From contig NZ_JAHCSH010000004.1 of NCBI RefSeq assembly GCF_018474005.1, forward strand, positions 62,001 to 126,000: a DNA stretch of 64,000 nucleotides, given 5' to 3'. The notes beneath the pieces are model-generated. The model was not told where the DNA came from, did not search any database, and worked only from the letters and a program-made list of their open reading frames with translations. Shown piece by piece: positions 7,374 to 16,918 of this stretch. The translations under genes were made by a program, and so were the position numbers. The stretch comes from Curvibacter sp. CHRR-16 (lineage in GTDB: Bacteria > Pseudomonadota > Gammaproteobacteria > Burkholderiales > Burkholderiaceae_C). The first letter of the stretch is position 1. Every line of letters starts with the position of its first letter.

Positions 7374-9710
7374 TCACGCTGGCAAGGCACCCAAGCCACG
7401 CCCCAAGCGGGCTGCGTTGGCCACCACCACAATCGAGCTCAAGGCCATCCCTAAGCCAGCCAACCATGCAGGCAAGTAGCCCAAGGCAGCCAACGGGATG
7501 CACGACGCGTTGTAGGCCAAGGCCCAGTACAGGTTTTGCCGTACCACGCGCTGGGTCTTGCGTGCTAGCAAATAGACCTGTTGCACCGCCTGCAAGTGGC
7601 CACTGAGCACGATGAAATCCGACCGCGCTTGCGCCAGTGGCACAGCCCGTCCAATGGCAAAGGCCACGTGCGCGCCCGCCAGCACAGGGCCATCGTTCAA
7701 ACCATCGCCCACCATGGCCACAGTGCGCCTCTGCTGCTGCAAGGCTTGCAAATACGCCAACTTGTCTTGGGGTGCCATGCCTGCGTGCCAATCGTTGATA
7801 CCCAAGCGTTCTGCCACGCTGCGCACTGCCGTGACTTGGTCACCCGATAGCAAGTGCACTGCCATGCCCGCCTGCTGCAAGGCTTGCACCACGGCAGCGG
7901 CTTGCGGATGCAACTGCTCATCCAGCGCTATGGAGGCGATCCATCCCCTTGCATCGGCTACATGGACTTGGCCTGCAGGCACTGGGTCATGGAGTCCACA
8001 AAAAGCGGCAGAACCCAAGCGCACCGGAGCATGCAAGACATGGGCATCCACTTGGAGATGCTCTTGGACATGCGCCTCCCCTTCCCAGACCACGCCTTGC
8101 CCTGGCACTTCGCGCAATGCGCCTGCACTGGGCAGAACAACGTGTGCAAGCCGATCTGGATTGGCTCCCGCCATGGCTGCGGCAGCTACCACCATGGCTT
8201 TGGAATACGGGTGCAGCGAATGCTGGGCCAAAGCCGCTGCCAATTGCAGGGCTTGGCCTTGCGTCCAGTCGCTGCGCTGCTGCATGCTGGCCACACGCTG
8301 GCCCGCTTGCGTGAGCGTACCGGTTTTGTCAAACACCACCGTGTCCACGCGGTTCATGCTATCGAGTGCTTGCAAGTCACGCACCAGCACATCGTGCTTG
8401 GCCAAGCTGCCTGCTGCAGCCACCAAAGCAGCGGGCGTAGCCAAAGACAACGCACATGGACAAGTCACCACCAGCACCGAGACCGCCACCATGATGGCGT
8501 GCTCTGGGTTGCTGGGCCACCACCATGCACACACAACCACCGCCGCCAGCAGCACTGCCAGCAGAAACGGTTTAGCCAGCTTGTCCACCACCTGCACGCT
8601 GCGTGGTTTGGTGCTAGCCGCTTGCTCCATCAACCCAACGATTTGTCCAAACCGGGTGTGCTGCCCCACCCCTGTGGCGCGCACCCATACCCTGCCTTGC
8701 AGGTTGTAGCTACCGGCCACCACGGCATCGCCCACTTGGCGCTGCAGGGGCGTGGACTCTCCGGTGAGCAAAGCCTCATCGACCTGCGTCTGCCCTTGGC
8801 TGATAACGCCATCGGCCGCAAACGCTTCACCGGGCAATACTTGGAAACAGTCGCCCACATGCAAACGGCGCACGGCCACGGTTTCTGTTGTTCCATCGGC
8901 CTTTTGGCGCACAACGCCTTGGGGCAGTCGGTTAAACAGCGCATTCAAAATGCCGGCCGTGCGGTTTTGTATGCGCTGCTCCAGCCAACGCCCTGCCAAC
9001 AAGAAAAACACAAACATGGTGAGCGAGTCGAAATACACCTCGCGCCCCCATAGACCACTGGGGTTGAAAGTTCCCATCGTGCTGACCACAAAGGTCACCA
9101 GCATGCCTATGGCCACAGGCAAATCCATGCTGATTTGACGCCGCCACAGATCGCGCCAAGCAGAGCGCAGAAATGGCACGCACGAGAACAACATAACAGG
9201 CAGTGACAGCACCCACGATGCCCAACGCAGCAACTGCTCCATCTCTAGGGACAAATCGCCAGGCCGTGCGGTGTAGGCTGGCCATGCGTACATCATGACT
9301 TGCATCATGCACAAGCCTGCAACGCCCAAGCGCCACAAGGTCGTACGCGCTTGCTGCTTGCGCTGCTCAGCATCCCACGCATCGCCTGCGGGTATGGCGG
9401 AATAACCCGCTTGGACAATCGCGGCAAACCACTGCGATGGCTTGGTTGCCTGCGCCGACCACACCACCTTGGCACGGTGTGTAGCCGCACTCACCTGCAC
9501 CGACTGCACGCCGGGAACACGGGCTACGGCCTCTTCAATGGTGAGCGAGCAGGCTGCGCAATGCATGCCCTGCAGCATGATGTGCGACTCCCACACACCG
9601 GCTTGTGCAGCTTGCTCACGGCCAAAGCTATCCCACTCTTGGGGTTCGTCCAACAGACTCCAAGCAGGCGGATTTTCTGGAATAGGGGCTGCAGCAGTGG
9701 CCAGATTCAT
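7374..9710 (-). CDS. ccoI: CcoI/FixI-type copper-exporting P1B ATPase
   Basis: Inner-membrane P-type ATPase that moves Cu(I) for assembly of cbb3 oxidase. The 778 residues show an N-terminal metal-binding domain with GMHCAAC (C51, C54), the TGES actuator motif (317-320), the membrane CPC metal site (417-419), the phosphorylated Asp in DKTGTLT (461) and a C-terminal GDGLNDGPVLA hinge. Pairing with ccoS identifies it as CcoI rather than a detoxifying CopA. The start codon is odd: no Shine-Dalgarno lies in front of it, and an FNR-like box is centred about 42 bp upstream, which would place the transcription start at or next to the ATG (leaderless mRNA; see findings). Confidence 0.95.
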   Translation of the reverse strand: MNLATAAAPIPENPPAWSLLDEPQEWDSFGREQAAQAGVWESHIMLQGMHCAACSLTIEEAVARVPGVQSVQVSAATHRAKVVWSAQATKPSQWFAAIVQAGYSAIPAGDAWDAEQRKQQARTTLWRLGVAGLCMMQVMMYAWPAYTARPGDLSLEMEQLLRWASWVLSLPVMLFSCVPFLRSAWRDLWRRQISMDLPVAIGMLVTFVVSTMGTFNPSGLWGREVYFDSLTMFVFFLLAGRWLEQRIQNRTAGILNALFNRLPQGVVRQKADGTTETVAVRRLHVGDCFQVLPGEAFAADGVISQGQTQVDEALLTGESTPLQRQVGDAVVAGSYNLQGRVWVRATGVGQHTRFGQIVGLMEQAASTKPRSVQVVDKLAKPFLLAVLLAAVVVCAWWWPSNPEHAIMVAVSVLVVTCPCALSLATPAALVAAAGSLAKHDVLVRDLQALDSMNRVDTVVFDKTGTLTQAGQRVASMQQRSDWTQGQALQLAAALAQHSLHPYSKAMVVAAAAMAGANPDRLAHVVLPSAGALREVPGQGVVWEGEAHVQEHLQVDAHVLHAPVRLGSAAFCGLHDPVPAGQVHVADARGWIASIALDEQLHPQAAAVVQALQQAGMAVHLLSGDQVTAVRSVAERLGINDWHAGMAPQDKLAYLQALQQQRRTVAMVGDGLNDGPVLAGAHVAFAIGRAVPLAQARSDFIVLSGHLQAVQQVYLLARKTQRVVRQNLYWALAYNASCIPLAALGYLPAWLAGLGMALSSIVVVANAARLGRGLGALPA

Positions 9711-9745
9711 GGGAGCCAGTGTGCACGAGCCCCCCTGTTTTCAGC

Positions 9746-9759
9746 TTGACGCAAGTCAA
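9746..9759 (-). promoter_or_regulatory. FNR-like palindrome before ccoI
   Basis: TTGACGCAAGTCAA is a perfect 14-bp palindrome with spacer GCAA, matching the relaxed TTGAY-N4-RTCAA form. It overlaps the stop codon of the upstream HD-GYP gene and is centred 42 bp before the ccoI ATG. Confidence 0.6.
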
Positions 9760-10820
9760 CTGGCAGCCACGAGTGCTTGGCTGTCTTTGTAGCGCTCATG
9801 CACGACCAAAATCTCCTCCCAAGCATCCATGAAGGCTTTGATGCACATGGGGTCAAAATGTGCCCCTGCGTTTTCGTGCAACCAATCCACCGCCTCCTCC
9901 AAGGACCAAGCCCGCTTATAGGGGCGCGGAGAGGTGAGCGCATCGAACACATCGGCCACCGCGACAATGCGGCAAAAGAGCGGAATTTCATCTCCCTGCA
10001 ACCCTTGCGGGTAGCCTGTGCCATTGAATTTTTCATGGTGCCCCAAGGCAATGATCGCTCCTGCTTGCAACACCTTGTTGTGGCTACCTTTGAGCAATTC
10101 ATAGCCAAAGAATGCGTGCTTTTTCATCTGCTCAAACTCATCGAAGCTGAGCTTTCCGGGCTTGAGCAAGATGTGATCGGGAATCCCCACTTTTCCCAAG
10201 TCATGCATGGGGGCGGCTTCTAGCAGCAAGGTTTGTTCTTCCTCTGACAACCCCATGTACTTGCCTATAAGCCGGGAGTAATTGGCCATACGGATGATAT
10301 GCCCACCGGTTTCAGGGTCACGGTACTCCGCCGCTTTGCACAAGCGCACTACCGTGTCACGTTCTCGTTCCAAAATCTCAGCCGTGGCTTTACTCACCTC
10401 TGCGGCCAGCAAGGCTGCGCGATCGGCCAATTGGTAGCGCGCTTCACTGAGCTGGAGCAAGTTGCGCACCCGTGCAATGAACTCCACTTTGTCCACGGGT
10501 TTGATCAAAAAATCATTGGCCCCTGCATCCAAAGCACGGTAGCGAATGTTTTTCTGATCACTGGCCGTGATCATGACAACTGGCACATCCATAAAACGTG
10601 GATGGGCACGCACCAAGCGCAAAAACTCAATTCCGTCGAGCTCGGGCATCATGTAATCGATGATGATGAGATCGACTTGCTGCTGTTGTTTGATCCAGTC
10701 ACAAGCCACAGTCGACTGGGTGAATGTGTGGGCTACCGCATCGCCCAATTTGCCCACCATGGCCGCAAAAACCATCAAATTGATGTCCGAATCATCAACG
10801 ATCAGCACATGCTGTTGCAT
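9756..10820 (-). CDS. response regulator with HD-GYP cyclic-di-GMP phosphodiesterase output
   Basis: 354 residues in two domains. Residues 4-120 form a REC receiver with the acidic pair DD (9-10), phospho-acceptor D55 in LIIIDYMMPELDG and the conserved Lys in LIKPVD. Residues about 150-350 form an HD-GYP domain with HDLGK (206-210), HHEKFNGTGYP (261-271) and the VADVFDALTSPRPYK segment. All metal-site residues appear present, so it should hydrolyse cyclic-di-GMP when phosphorylated. I chose the ATG at 10820 because AGAGGA lies before it; an ATG 7 codons upstream has no such site. No cognate kinase is adjacent. It lies 36 bp downstream of the enoyl-CoA hydratase-like gene on the same strand. 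Confidence 0.9.
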   Translation of the reverse strand: MQQHVLIVDDSDINLMVFAAMVGKLGDAVAHTFTQSTVACDWIKQQQQVDLIIIDYMMPELDGIEFLRLVRAHPRFMDVPVVMITASDQKNIRYRALDAGANDFLIKPVDKVEFIARVRNLLQLSEARYQLADRAALLAAEVSKATAEILERERDTVVRLCKAAEYRDPETGGHIIRMANYSRLIGKYMGLSEEEQTLLLEAAPMHDLGKVGIPDHILLKPGKLSFDEFEQMKKHAFFGYELLKGSHNKVLQAGAIIALGHHEKFNGTGYPQGLQGDEIPLFCRIVAVADVFDALTSPRPYKRAWSLEEAVDWLHENAGAHFDPMCIKAFMDAWEEILVVHERYKDSQALVAAS

Positions 10821-10856
10821 AAAGGTTCCTCTATAAGCCAAGGCCCAAAGCCTATG

Positions 10857-11684
10857 TCATAGAGTGCCATCAAAACCCGCTTTGCGTTTGTGAACAAAAG
10901 CATCAATCCCTTCACGATGTTCGTCGCTGGCGGCATAGGCATAGGATGCAGCGCTGCCAGCAGCAGAAACGGCCCACACATCGTCATCCAGTGCCAACAG
11001 GGCCAATTTGCTCTGCGCCAATGCGTTAGGGGCCGCTTGCAGGAGCTTGCACAACAAGGCATCCAAACGCCCCACTAACTGCTCAGGCTCCACACAGTCC
11101 AGCAAAAAGCCCTGCTGCAGCAAACGCTCTGCTGGCAACACCTGCGCTGCCAGCAGCACCGCACGGGCTACTGATGTCCCTAATTGGCTGGCAACCAAGG
11201 CCATTTCTTTGGGTGCCATGGGAAAACCCAGCTTATTGATAGGCGCACCAAACTGGCTGCGGTCTGTGGCCAAGCGCAGATCGCTGGCGCAGGCTATCTC
11301 CAAGCCTCCGCCCATGCAGTAGCCATCGATACAGGCCACCACCGGCACGGGGCATTGGCGTATGGCTTGCAGCGCAGGCCATACCTCGTCTTCGTGAAAA
11401 GCGCGCAAACGCGCTGCATCAAAACGGAACTGCGGGTACTCAAAAATATCCCCACCCGCACTGAAATGTTGTCCTGCGCCGCGCAACACAATGGCCCGCA
11501 CACCGACCTGCTGCGACACCGTCTGCACCTGCTCGCGCAAGGCCAACCACATGGCCCGTGACATGGCATTGCGTCGGGCTGGGGCATGCAACTCTATGAG
11601 CCAGACGGCACCATCGCCCCACTGGGGCGAGCACCAAGGGCGACTCTGGACGGTGCCCAGTTCAGGCACGCGCTCTGCGGTCAT
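10857..11684 (-). CDS. enoyl-CoA hydratase/isomerase family protein
   Basis: Crotonase-fold protein of about 275 residues. It has the N-terminal ARRNAMS segment, the oxyanion-hole motif HFSAGGDI, and [21 protein letters not shown]. In classical hydratases two Glu residues act in catalysis; here the first is at MGGGLE-like spacing but the second region reads [13 protein letters not shown], so the exact reaction (hydratase, isomerase or thioesterase) cannot be read from sequence. The start overlaps the end of lgt by 23 bp; a GTG 7 codons further upstream is also possible and no clear Shine-Dalgarno decides. Transcribed after lgt. Confidence 0.82.
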   Translation of the reverse strand: MTAERVPELGTVQSRPWCSPQWGDGAVWLIELHAPARRNAMSRAMWLALREQVQTVSQQVGVRAIVLRGAGQHFSAGGDIFEYPQFRFDAARLRAFHEDEVWPALQAIRQCPVPVVACIDGYCMGGGLEIACASDLRLATDRSQFGAPINKLGFPMAPKEMALVASQLGTSVARAVLLAAQVLPAERLLQQGFLLDCVEPEQLVGRLDALLCKLLQAAPNALAQSKLALLALDDDVWAVSAAGSAASYAYAASDEHREGIDAFVHKRKAGFDGTL

Positions 11685-12459
11685 GCCACAACCATAGGAC
11701 AGCACCGCCCACGATCATGGGTACACACAGCCATTGCCCCATGCTCATGCCCAAAGACAGCAAACCCAAGAAGGCATCGGGCTCGCGGAAAAATTCGGCT
11801 ACAAAACGCATCACTCCATACCCCAGTAAAAACGCTGCAGCCACTTTGCCTGGGTCTTTGGCACGCGGTGCGTACCACCACAACACCACAAACAACAGCA
11901 AACCTTCCAGCAAGAATTGGTAAATCTGCGATGGGTGTCTTGGCACATTGCCAGCAGCTGGAAACACCATGGCCCACGGCAGTGATGCATCGGCCACCCG
12001 CCCCCACAACTCACCGTTGATGAAGTTACCCACACGGCCACTGGCCAGCCCAGTGGGCACGCAAGGGGCAACAAAGTCGGCCAATACCCAAAATGGAATG
12101 CCTCGGCGGTAGGCAAACAACACCATGGCTGCAATCACACCCAGCATGCCACCGTGAAAGCTCATGCCCCCTTGCCAAATAGCAAATACCTCCAGTGGAT
12201 TGCTCAAGTAATACGCCGGTTTGTAAAACAGGCAGTAACCCAAGCGCCCCCCCAAAATGACCCCTGCCACGCCATAGAACAAGATGTCCTCCACCACCGC
12301 CTTATTCCAGCTCAAAGAAGCATAGGGTTCGTGGCGCAGCCGTAAGCGCCCCAATGCAATGAACAAAGCAAAAGCCACCAAATACGTAATGCCATACCAA
12401 TGCACAGCCAAAGGCCCTAGACGGATAGCTACAGGGTCAAACCCGGGATACACCAACAT
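11662..12459 (-). CDS. lgt: phosphatidylglycerol-prolipoprotein diacylglyceryl transferase
   Basis: Inner-membrane enzyme that transfers diacylglycerol from phosphatidylglycerol to the lipobox cysteine of pre-lipoproteins, the first step of lipoprotein maturation. The 265 residues have about seven membrane segments and the family signatures: [28 protein letters not shown] and [14 protein letters not shown] (the Lgt signature with its essential Arg and Asn). Length is normal. It follows the Trp-rich small protein by 24 bp and overlaps the start of the enoyl-CoA hydratase homologue. Confidence 0.97.
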   Translation of the reverse strand: MLVYPGFDPVAIRLGPLAVHWYGITYLVAFALFIALGRLRLRHEPYASLSWNKAVVEDILFYGVAGVILGGRLGYCLFYKPAYYLSNPLEVFAIWQGGMSFHGGMLGVIAAMVLFAYRRGIPFWVLADFVAPCVPTGLASGRVGNFINGELWGRVADASLPWAMVFPAAGNVPRHPSQIYQFLLEGLLLFVVLWWYAPRAKDPGKVAAAFLLGYGVMRFVAEFFREPDAFLGLLSLGMSMGQWLCVPMIVGGAVLWLWHDRRARA

Positions 12460-12483
12460 GCTGTTCCTTCTCTCAATTACTAT

Positions 12484-12735
12484 TTACTTGCGGCGCTTTT
12501 TTCCATCACCATAAATACCCAAAGCCTTGCGATCTCGCTCCAAGCGCTTTTCCTTGCGTTGCACTTCCCTCTCCATGGCCTTGCGCTTGGTGTAGCCAAA
12601 GTTATCGGCCCACAACCACCACACTACAGCTGCGCCAAATGGCAACAACACCTGCCACCACGCCCATGCAGCTACAGGCTCAATCCCCATGTATTTCAAA
12701 ACCAGCAGTGCGACACCCAATACCAACAGATACAT
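12484..12735 (-). CDS. small Trp-rich membrane protein (TIGR04438-like)
   Basis: 83-residue protein with two short hydrophobic segments (about 1-15 and 24-42) rich in Trp (WAWWQVL, VVWWLWAD), followed by a strongly basic, charged helix (KRKAMEREVQRKEKRLERD). It resembles a family of small Trp-rich proteins known mainly from Burkholderiales, whose function I do not know. GGAGAA lies 9 nt before the ATG at 12735; the frame is open further upstream, but that part looks non-coding. The short gap to lgt suggests a shared transcript. The basic tail points to the cytoplasm. Confidence 0.72.
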   Translation of the reverse strand: MYLLVLGVALLVLKYMGIEPVAAWAWWQVLLPFGAAVVWWLWADNFGYTKRKAMEREVQRKEKRLERDRKALGIYGDGKKRRK

Positions 12736-12834
12736 CGTTTGTTCTCCATCAAGTTTGCGTTTTGTCATGCCATGAACGGGCATCAACGCTCTAGAATGAT
12801 CTCGTCTGACTGTAAACCACCCTGAGAGGTTCCC

Positions 12835-13146
12835 ATGAAAAAGTCCCTTGCTGGCTTCACTTTTGTCTGTGCATCCTTGCTCGCATCCAGCCCCGCATGG
12901 GCCGATCAAGCTTTGGCCCAATCCAAAAACTGCATGGCCTGCCATGCCGTAGACAAAAAAGTAGTAGGCCCTGCATACAAAGATGTAGCAGCCAAATACA
13001 AAGGCGACAAAACGGCTGCCGCCAAGCTGGTCACCAAAGTCATGAAAGGTGGCAGCGGCGTATGGGGCCCCGTGCCCATGCCAGCCAACACGCAAGTCAA
13101 TGAGGCCGAAGCCAAAAAGCTCGTGACCTGGATTTTGGGCCTCTGA
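12835..13146 (+). CDS. periplasmic class I cytochrome c (c551/c8-like)
   Basis: 103-residue pre-protein with a signal peptide (Lys-Lys, hydrophobic core, cleavage probably after SPAWA at 23). The haem site CMACH lies at 33-37 and the distal ligand Met at about 82 in the WGPVPMP segment. Size and the GGSGVWG loop fit the small c551/c8 electron carriers that donate to nitrite reductase or terminal oxidases. It may supply electrons to the cbb3 oxidase encoded nearby, but this is inference. GAGAGG precedes the ATG. It is a single-gene unit ending at a strong terminator. Confidence 0.92.
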   Translation: MKKSLAGFTFVCASLLASSPAWADQALAQSKNCMACHAVDKKVVGPAYKDVAAKYKGDKTAAAKLVTKVMKGGSGVWGPVPMPANTQVNEAEAKKLVTWILGL

Positions 13147-13164
13147 CCATTCACGCCCCCAAGC

Positions 13165-13195
13165 AAAAAACCGCTGCCTTTGCAGCGGTTTTTTT
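13165..13195. terminator. bidirectional terminator between cytochrome c and acs
   Basis: Stem CCGCTGC/GCAGCGG with a four-base loop, an A-run before it and a T-run after it. The cytochrome gene converges on acs here, so it can stop both transcripts. Confidence 0.92.
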
Positions 13196-13241
13196 ATGGG
13201 TGAACCGTGCTAAAAATAGCATGGTCGCGCGTATCGTGTAC

Positions 13242-15236
13242 TCAATACGTCTGCCCCAACTGTCCCAAGATGGCGGGGTTTTCCAGCGTGCTGGTGTCTT
13301 GGGTGATGGTCTCGCCCTTGGCCAAAGCGCGCAGCAAGCGGCGCATGATCTTGCCCGAGCGGGTCTTGGGCAGGTTCTCCCCAAAGCGGATGTCCTTGGG
13401 TTTGGCAATCGGGCCAATTTCCTTGGCCACCCAGTCACGCAGCTCCTTGGCAATGGCCTTGGCCTCGTCACCAGCAGGCAGTGGGCGCTTGAGCACCACG
13501 AAAGCGCAAATAGCCTCGCCTGTCAGGTCGTCTGGACGGCCCACTACTGCGGCCTCGGCCACCAAATCGGTCTTGGCCACCAAGGCAGATTCGATCTCCA
13601 TCGTGCCCATGCGGTGGCCCGACACGTTGAGCACATCATCAATGCGCCCGGTGATGCGGAAGTAGCCCCGATCTTCGCTGCGCACCGCGCCGTCACCAGC
13701 CAAGTAGTAGCCCTTGAGCTCTTCGGGGAAGTAGCTCTTCTTGAAACGCTCAGGGTCACCCCAAATGGTGCGGATCATGGAAGGCCATGGGCGCTTAATG
13801 ACCAAGATGCCACCTGCGCCATTGGGCATTTCATTGCCCGATTCGTCCACGATGGCGGCCATGATGCCGGGCAGCGGCAGCGTGCAGCTACCGGGCACCA
13901 GCGGGGTAGCGCCGGGCAGCGGCGTCATCATGTGGCCGCCCGTTTCGGTTTGCCAGAAGGTATCCACGATGGGGCAGCGCTCCCCACCCACATGGCGGTA
14001 GTACCACATCCAGGCTTCGGGGTTGATGGGTTCCCCCACCGAACCGAGAATGCGCAGCGAGGACAAATCGCTCTGGTTGGGGTGTACCGCTGCATCGGTC
14101 TCCGAGGCCTTGATGAGGGAGCGTATAGCCGTTGGCGCGGTGTAAAAAATGGTGACCTTGTGTCGCTCAATCATTTGCCAGAAGCGGCCCGCGTTGGGGT
14201 AAGTTGGTACCCCTTCAAAAATGATCTGCGTGGCCCCCGCTGCCAGTGGGCCATAGGCCACGTAGCTGTGCCCCGTGATCCAACCAATGTCGGCCGTGCA
14301 CCAGAACACATCGTGGGGTTTGAGGTCAAACGTCCAGTCCATGGTGAGCTTGGCCCACAGCACATAGCCGCCCGTGGAGTGCTGCACGCCCTTGGGTTTG
14401 CCGGTAGAGCCCGATGTGTAGAGGATAAACAGCGGGTGCTCTGCCCCCACCGCCACGGGTGGGCACACCGTGCTGTGGCCTGCCAGCGCTTGGGCAAAGG
14501 TCTTGTCGCGCCCTGCCACCATATTGCAGGCCGTGGCGGTGCGCTCGAACACGTACACCGTCTTGACCGACTCACAACCGCCCATGCCAATGCCTTCATC
14601 CACAATGGCCTTGAGCGGCAGTTCCTTGCCGCCGCGCATTTGGTAGTTGCTGGTAATCACTGCCACAGCACCCGCGTCTTGGATACGCTCTTGCAGCGCC
14701 TTGGCCGAGAAGCCGCCAAACACGACACTGTGCGTCGCGCCGATGCGGGCGCAGGCCTGCATGGCAATCACGCCTTCCAGCGTCATGGGCATGTAAATCA
14801 GCACGCGGTCACCCTTTTGGATGCCGTCGGCCTTGAGCGCGTTGGCAAACTGGCTCACGCGCTCCAGCAACTCTTTGTAGGTGGTTTTGGTGACTTTGCC
14901 GTCATCGGCCTCAAAAATCACCGCCACCTTGTTTTCGGTGGGCGTGCCCATGTGCTTGTCCAAGCAGTTGGCGCTGGCATTGAGCTCGCCGTCCTCAAAC
15001 CACTTGTAAAACGGTGCTTGGCTCTCGTTGAGCACAGTGCTAAAGGGCTTGTTCCACACCACGTTTTCACGGGCGAGGCGGCCCCAAAATCCGGTGAAGT
15101 CTTGCTCCGCCTCAGCGCACAAAGCCTTGTAAGCGGACATGCCTGAAATGCGGGCGCTCTTGACGAGTTCAGCATTGGGTTCGAATACGCGGTTCTCAAC
15201 CAGCACCGACTGAATGGCGGAAGATGGGGTCGTCAT
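13242..15236 (-). CDS. acs: acetyl-CoA synthetase
   Basis: Activates acetate with ATP and CoA to acetyl-CoA through an acetyl-AMP intermediate. The 664 residues match the normal length. The phosphate-binding motif [14 protein letters not shown], the [10 protein letters not shown] segment, the WWQTETG-type motif (here FWQTETGG) and the C-terminal [11 protein letters not shown] with the Lys that is acetylated in bacterial Acs are all present. It is divergent from the fumarase gene with a 131-bp gap holding a small palindrome cluster. On the opposite strand a 648-codon open frame is a GC-driven shadow. Confidence 0.97.
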   Translation of the reverse strand: MTTPSSAIQSVLVENRVFEPNAELVKSARISGMSAYKALCAEAEQDFTGFWGRLARENVVWNKPFSTVLNESQAPFYKWFEDGELNASANCLDKHMGTPTENKVAVIFEADDGKVTKTTYKELLERVSQFANALKADGIQKGDRVLIYMPMTLEGVIAMQACARIGATHSVVFGGFSAKALQERIQDAGAVAVITSNYQMRGGKELPLKAIVDEGIGMGGCESVKTVYVFERTATACNMVAGRDKTFAQALAGHSTVCPPVAVGAEHPLFILYTSGSTGKPKGVQHSTGGYVLWAKLTMDWTFDLKPHDVFWCTADIGWITGHSYVAYGPLAAGATQIIFEGVPTYPNAGRFWQMIERHKVTIFYTAPTAIRSLIKASETDAAVHPNQSDLSSLRILGSVGEPINPEAWMWYYRHVGGERCPIVDTFWQTETGGHMMTPLPGATPLVPGSCTLPLPGIMAAIVDESGNEMPNGAGGILVIKRPWPSMIRTIWGDPERFKKSYFPEELKGYYLAGDGAVRSEDRGYFRITGRIDDVLNVSGHRMGTMEIESALVAKTDLVAEAAVVGRPDDLTGEAICAFVVLKRPLPAGDEAKAIAKELRDWVAKEIGPIAKPKDIRFGENLPKTRSGKIMRRLLRALAKGETITQDTSTLENPAILGQLGQTY

Positions 15237-15284
15237 GAAGTGTCTCCGATGTGTTTATAGGAATACCGTAGGCTTGATGCTGCT

Positions 15285-15314
15285 AGTCAGGTCTTACATA
15301 TGACTGACTGTAAG
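15285..15314. promoter_or_regulatory. interleaved small palindromes between acs and the fumarase gene
   Basis: CTTACA (15293-15298) pairs with TGTAAG (15309-15314), and AGTCAG (15285-15290) pairs with the CTGACT just inside. They lie mid-way between two divergent starts, where an operator would be expected. Arms are short, so this is a weak call. Confidence 0.25.
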
Positions 15315-15367
15315 CCCCGTCTATTTGGCTACACTTGCCTCGTTTTCCCTAATACGAGACTATCTCC

Positions 15368-16918
15368 ATGACCACCATTCGCCAAGAAGACCTCATCGAG
15401 TCCGTAGCCGGCGCGCTGCAGTACATCAGCTACTACCACCCCACTGACTACATCGCCCATTTGGCCCGTGCCTATGAGCGTGAACAGTCACCAGCGGCCA
15501 AGGATGCCATGGCGCAAATCCTGACCAACAGCAAGATGAGCGCGCTGGGCCACCGCCCCATTTGCCAGGACACGGGCATCGTCAACGTGTTCCTGAAGGT
15601 GGGCATGAATGTGCGTTGGGAAGGCTTTACTGGCAGCTTGGAAGACGCCATCAACGAAGGTGTTCGCCGTGGCTACAACCACCCAGACAACACCCTGCGC
15701 GCCAGCGTCGTGAACGATCCGCAATTTGCCCGCAAAAACACCAAAGACAACACTCCCGCCGTTATCTTCACGCAAATCGTGGCTGGCGACACCGTGGACA
15801 TCACCGTCGCAGCCAAGGGTGGCGGCTCGGAAAACAAGAGCAAGATGATCATGATGAACCCCAGCGACAACTTGGTGGACTGGGTTCTGAAGACTGTGCC
15901 CACCATGGGTGCAGGCTGGTGCCCACCGGGCATGCTGGGCATCGGCATTGGTGGTACCGCTGAGAAAGCTGTGCTGCTGGCCAAAGAAAGCCTGATGGAC
16001 GACCTCAATATGTACGAACTGCAGGCCAAGTCCGCCCGTGGTGAAAAGCTCGACCAAGTGGAAGAACTGCGCCTGGAGCTGTACGAGAAGGTCAACGCAT
16101 TGGGCATTGGCGCCCAAGGTTTGGGCGGCTTGACCACCGTGCTGGATATCAAGATCAAGATGTACCCGACCCACGCAGCCAGCAAGCCCGTGGCCATGAT
16201 CCCCAACTGCGCCGCCACCCGCCACGCCCACTTTGTGCTGGACGGCTCTGGCCCCGTGTACCTGGACGCACCTAGCTTGGACCTGTGGCCCAAGGTGGAC
16301 TGGACCCCCAACACCGAAACCAGCAAGCGCGTGGATCTGAACAAGCTGACCAAGGAAGAAGTGGCCAGCTGGAAGCCCGGCCAAACCCTGCTGCTCAACG
16401 GCAAGATGCTGACGGGCCGCGACGCCGCGCACAAACGCATCCAAGACATGCTGAGCAAGGGCGAAAAACTGCCCGTGGACTTCACCAACCGCGTCATCTA
16501 CTACGTCGGCCCCGTGGATCCTGTGAAGGACGAAGCCGTGGGCCCCGCTGGCCCCACCACCGCCACCCGCATGGACAAGTTCACCGACATGATGCTGGCC
16601 CAAACCGGCCTGATCGCCATGGTGGGCAAGGCCGAGCGTGGCCCCACCGCCATCGAAGCCATCAAGAACCACAAGAGCGCTTACCTCATGGCCGTGGGCG
16701 GTGCGGCTTACCTCGTGTCCAAAGCCATCAAGGCCGCCAAGGTGGTGGGCTTTGAAGACTTGGGCATGGAAGCCATTTACGAGTTCGACGTGGTGGACAT
16801 GCCCGTCACCGTGGCCGTGGATGCAGGCGGCACCAGCGCCCACATCACCGGGCCTGAGCAGTGGCAAAAACGCATTGCCAGCGGCGAGTTCAAGAACATC
16901 GCCATCAGCAGCAACTGA
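15368..16918 (+). CDS. class I (iron-sulfur) fumarate hydratase
   Basis: Interconverts fumarate and malate in the TCA cycle using a [4Fe-4S] cluster. The 516 residues join the alpha part (to about 290) and the beta part in one chain, as in FumA/FumB-type enzymes. Candidate cluster cysteines are in GHRPICQDTG (C66), GWCPPGMLGIG and IPNCAATRHAHF. The C-terminal region has PVDPVKDEAVGPAGPTTATRMD and GGTSAHITGP. Oxygen sensitivity of this class fits the micro-aerobic profile of the window. Its stop codon overlaps the murI start by one base (TGATG). Confidence 0.95.
   Translation: MTTIRQEDLIESVAGALQYISYYHPTDYIAHLARAYEREQSPAAKDAMAQILTNSKMSALGHRPICQDTGIVNVFLKVGMNVRWEGFTGSLEDAINEGVRRGYNHPDNTLRASVVNDPQFARKNTKDNTPAVIFTQIVAGDTVDITVAAKGGGSENKSKMIMMNPSDNLVDWVLKTVPTMGAGWCPPGMLGIGIGGTAEKAVLLAKESLMDDLNMYELQAKSARGEKLDQVEELRLELYEKVNALGIGAQGLGGLTTVLDIKIKMYPTHAASKPVAMIPNCAATRHAHFVLDGSGPVYLDAPSLDLWPKVDWTPNTETSKRVDLNKLTKEEVASWKPGQTLLLNGKMLTGRDAAHKRIQDMLSKGEKLPVDFTNRVIYYVGPVDPVKDEAVGPAGPTTATRMDKFTDMMLAQTGLIAMVGKAERGPTAIEAIKNHKSAYLMAVGGAAYLVSKAIKAAKVVGFEDLGMEAIYEFDVVDMPVTVAVDAGGTSAHITGPEQWQKRIASGEFKNIAISSN

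Noticed and set aside
5677..7479. 600-codon open frame opposite ccoN and ccoS
   Set aside because: His/Gln-rich translation with no domain; mirrors the codon bias of ccoN.
13200..15146. 648-codon open frame opposite acs
   Set aside because: Acs is certain on the other strand; long antisense frames are common with GC-rich third positions, and this one shows no domain.
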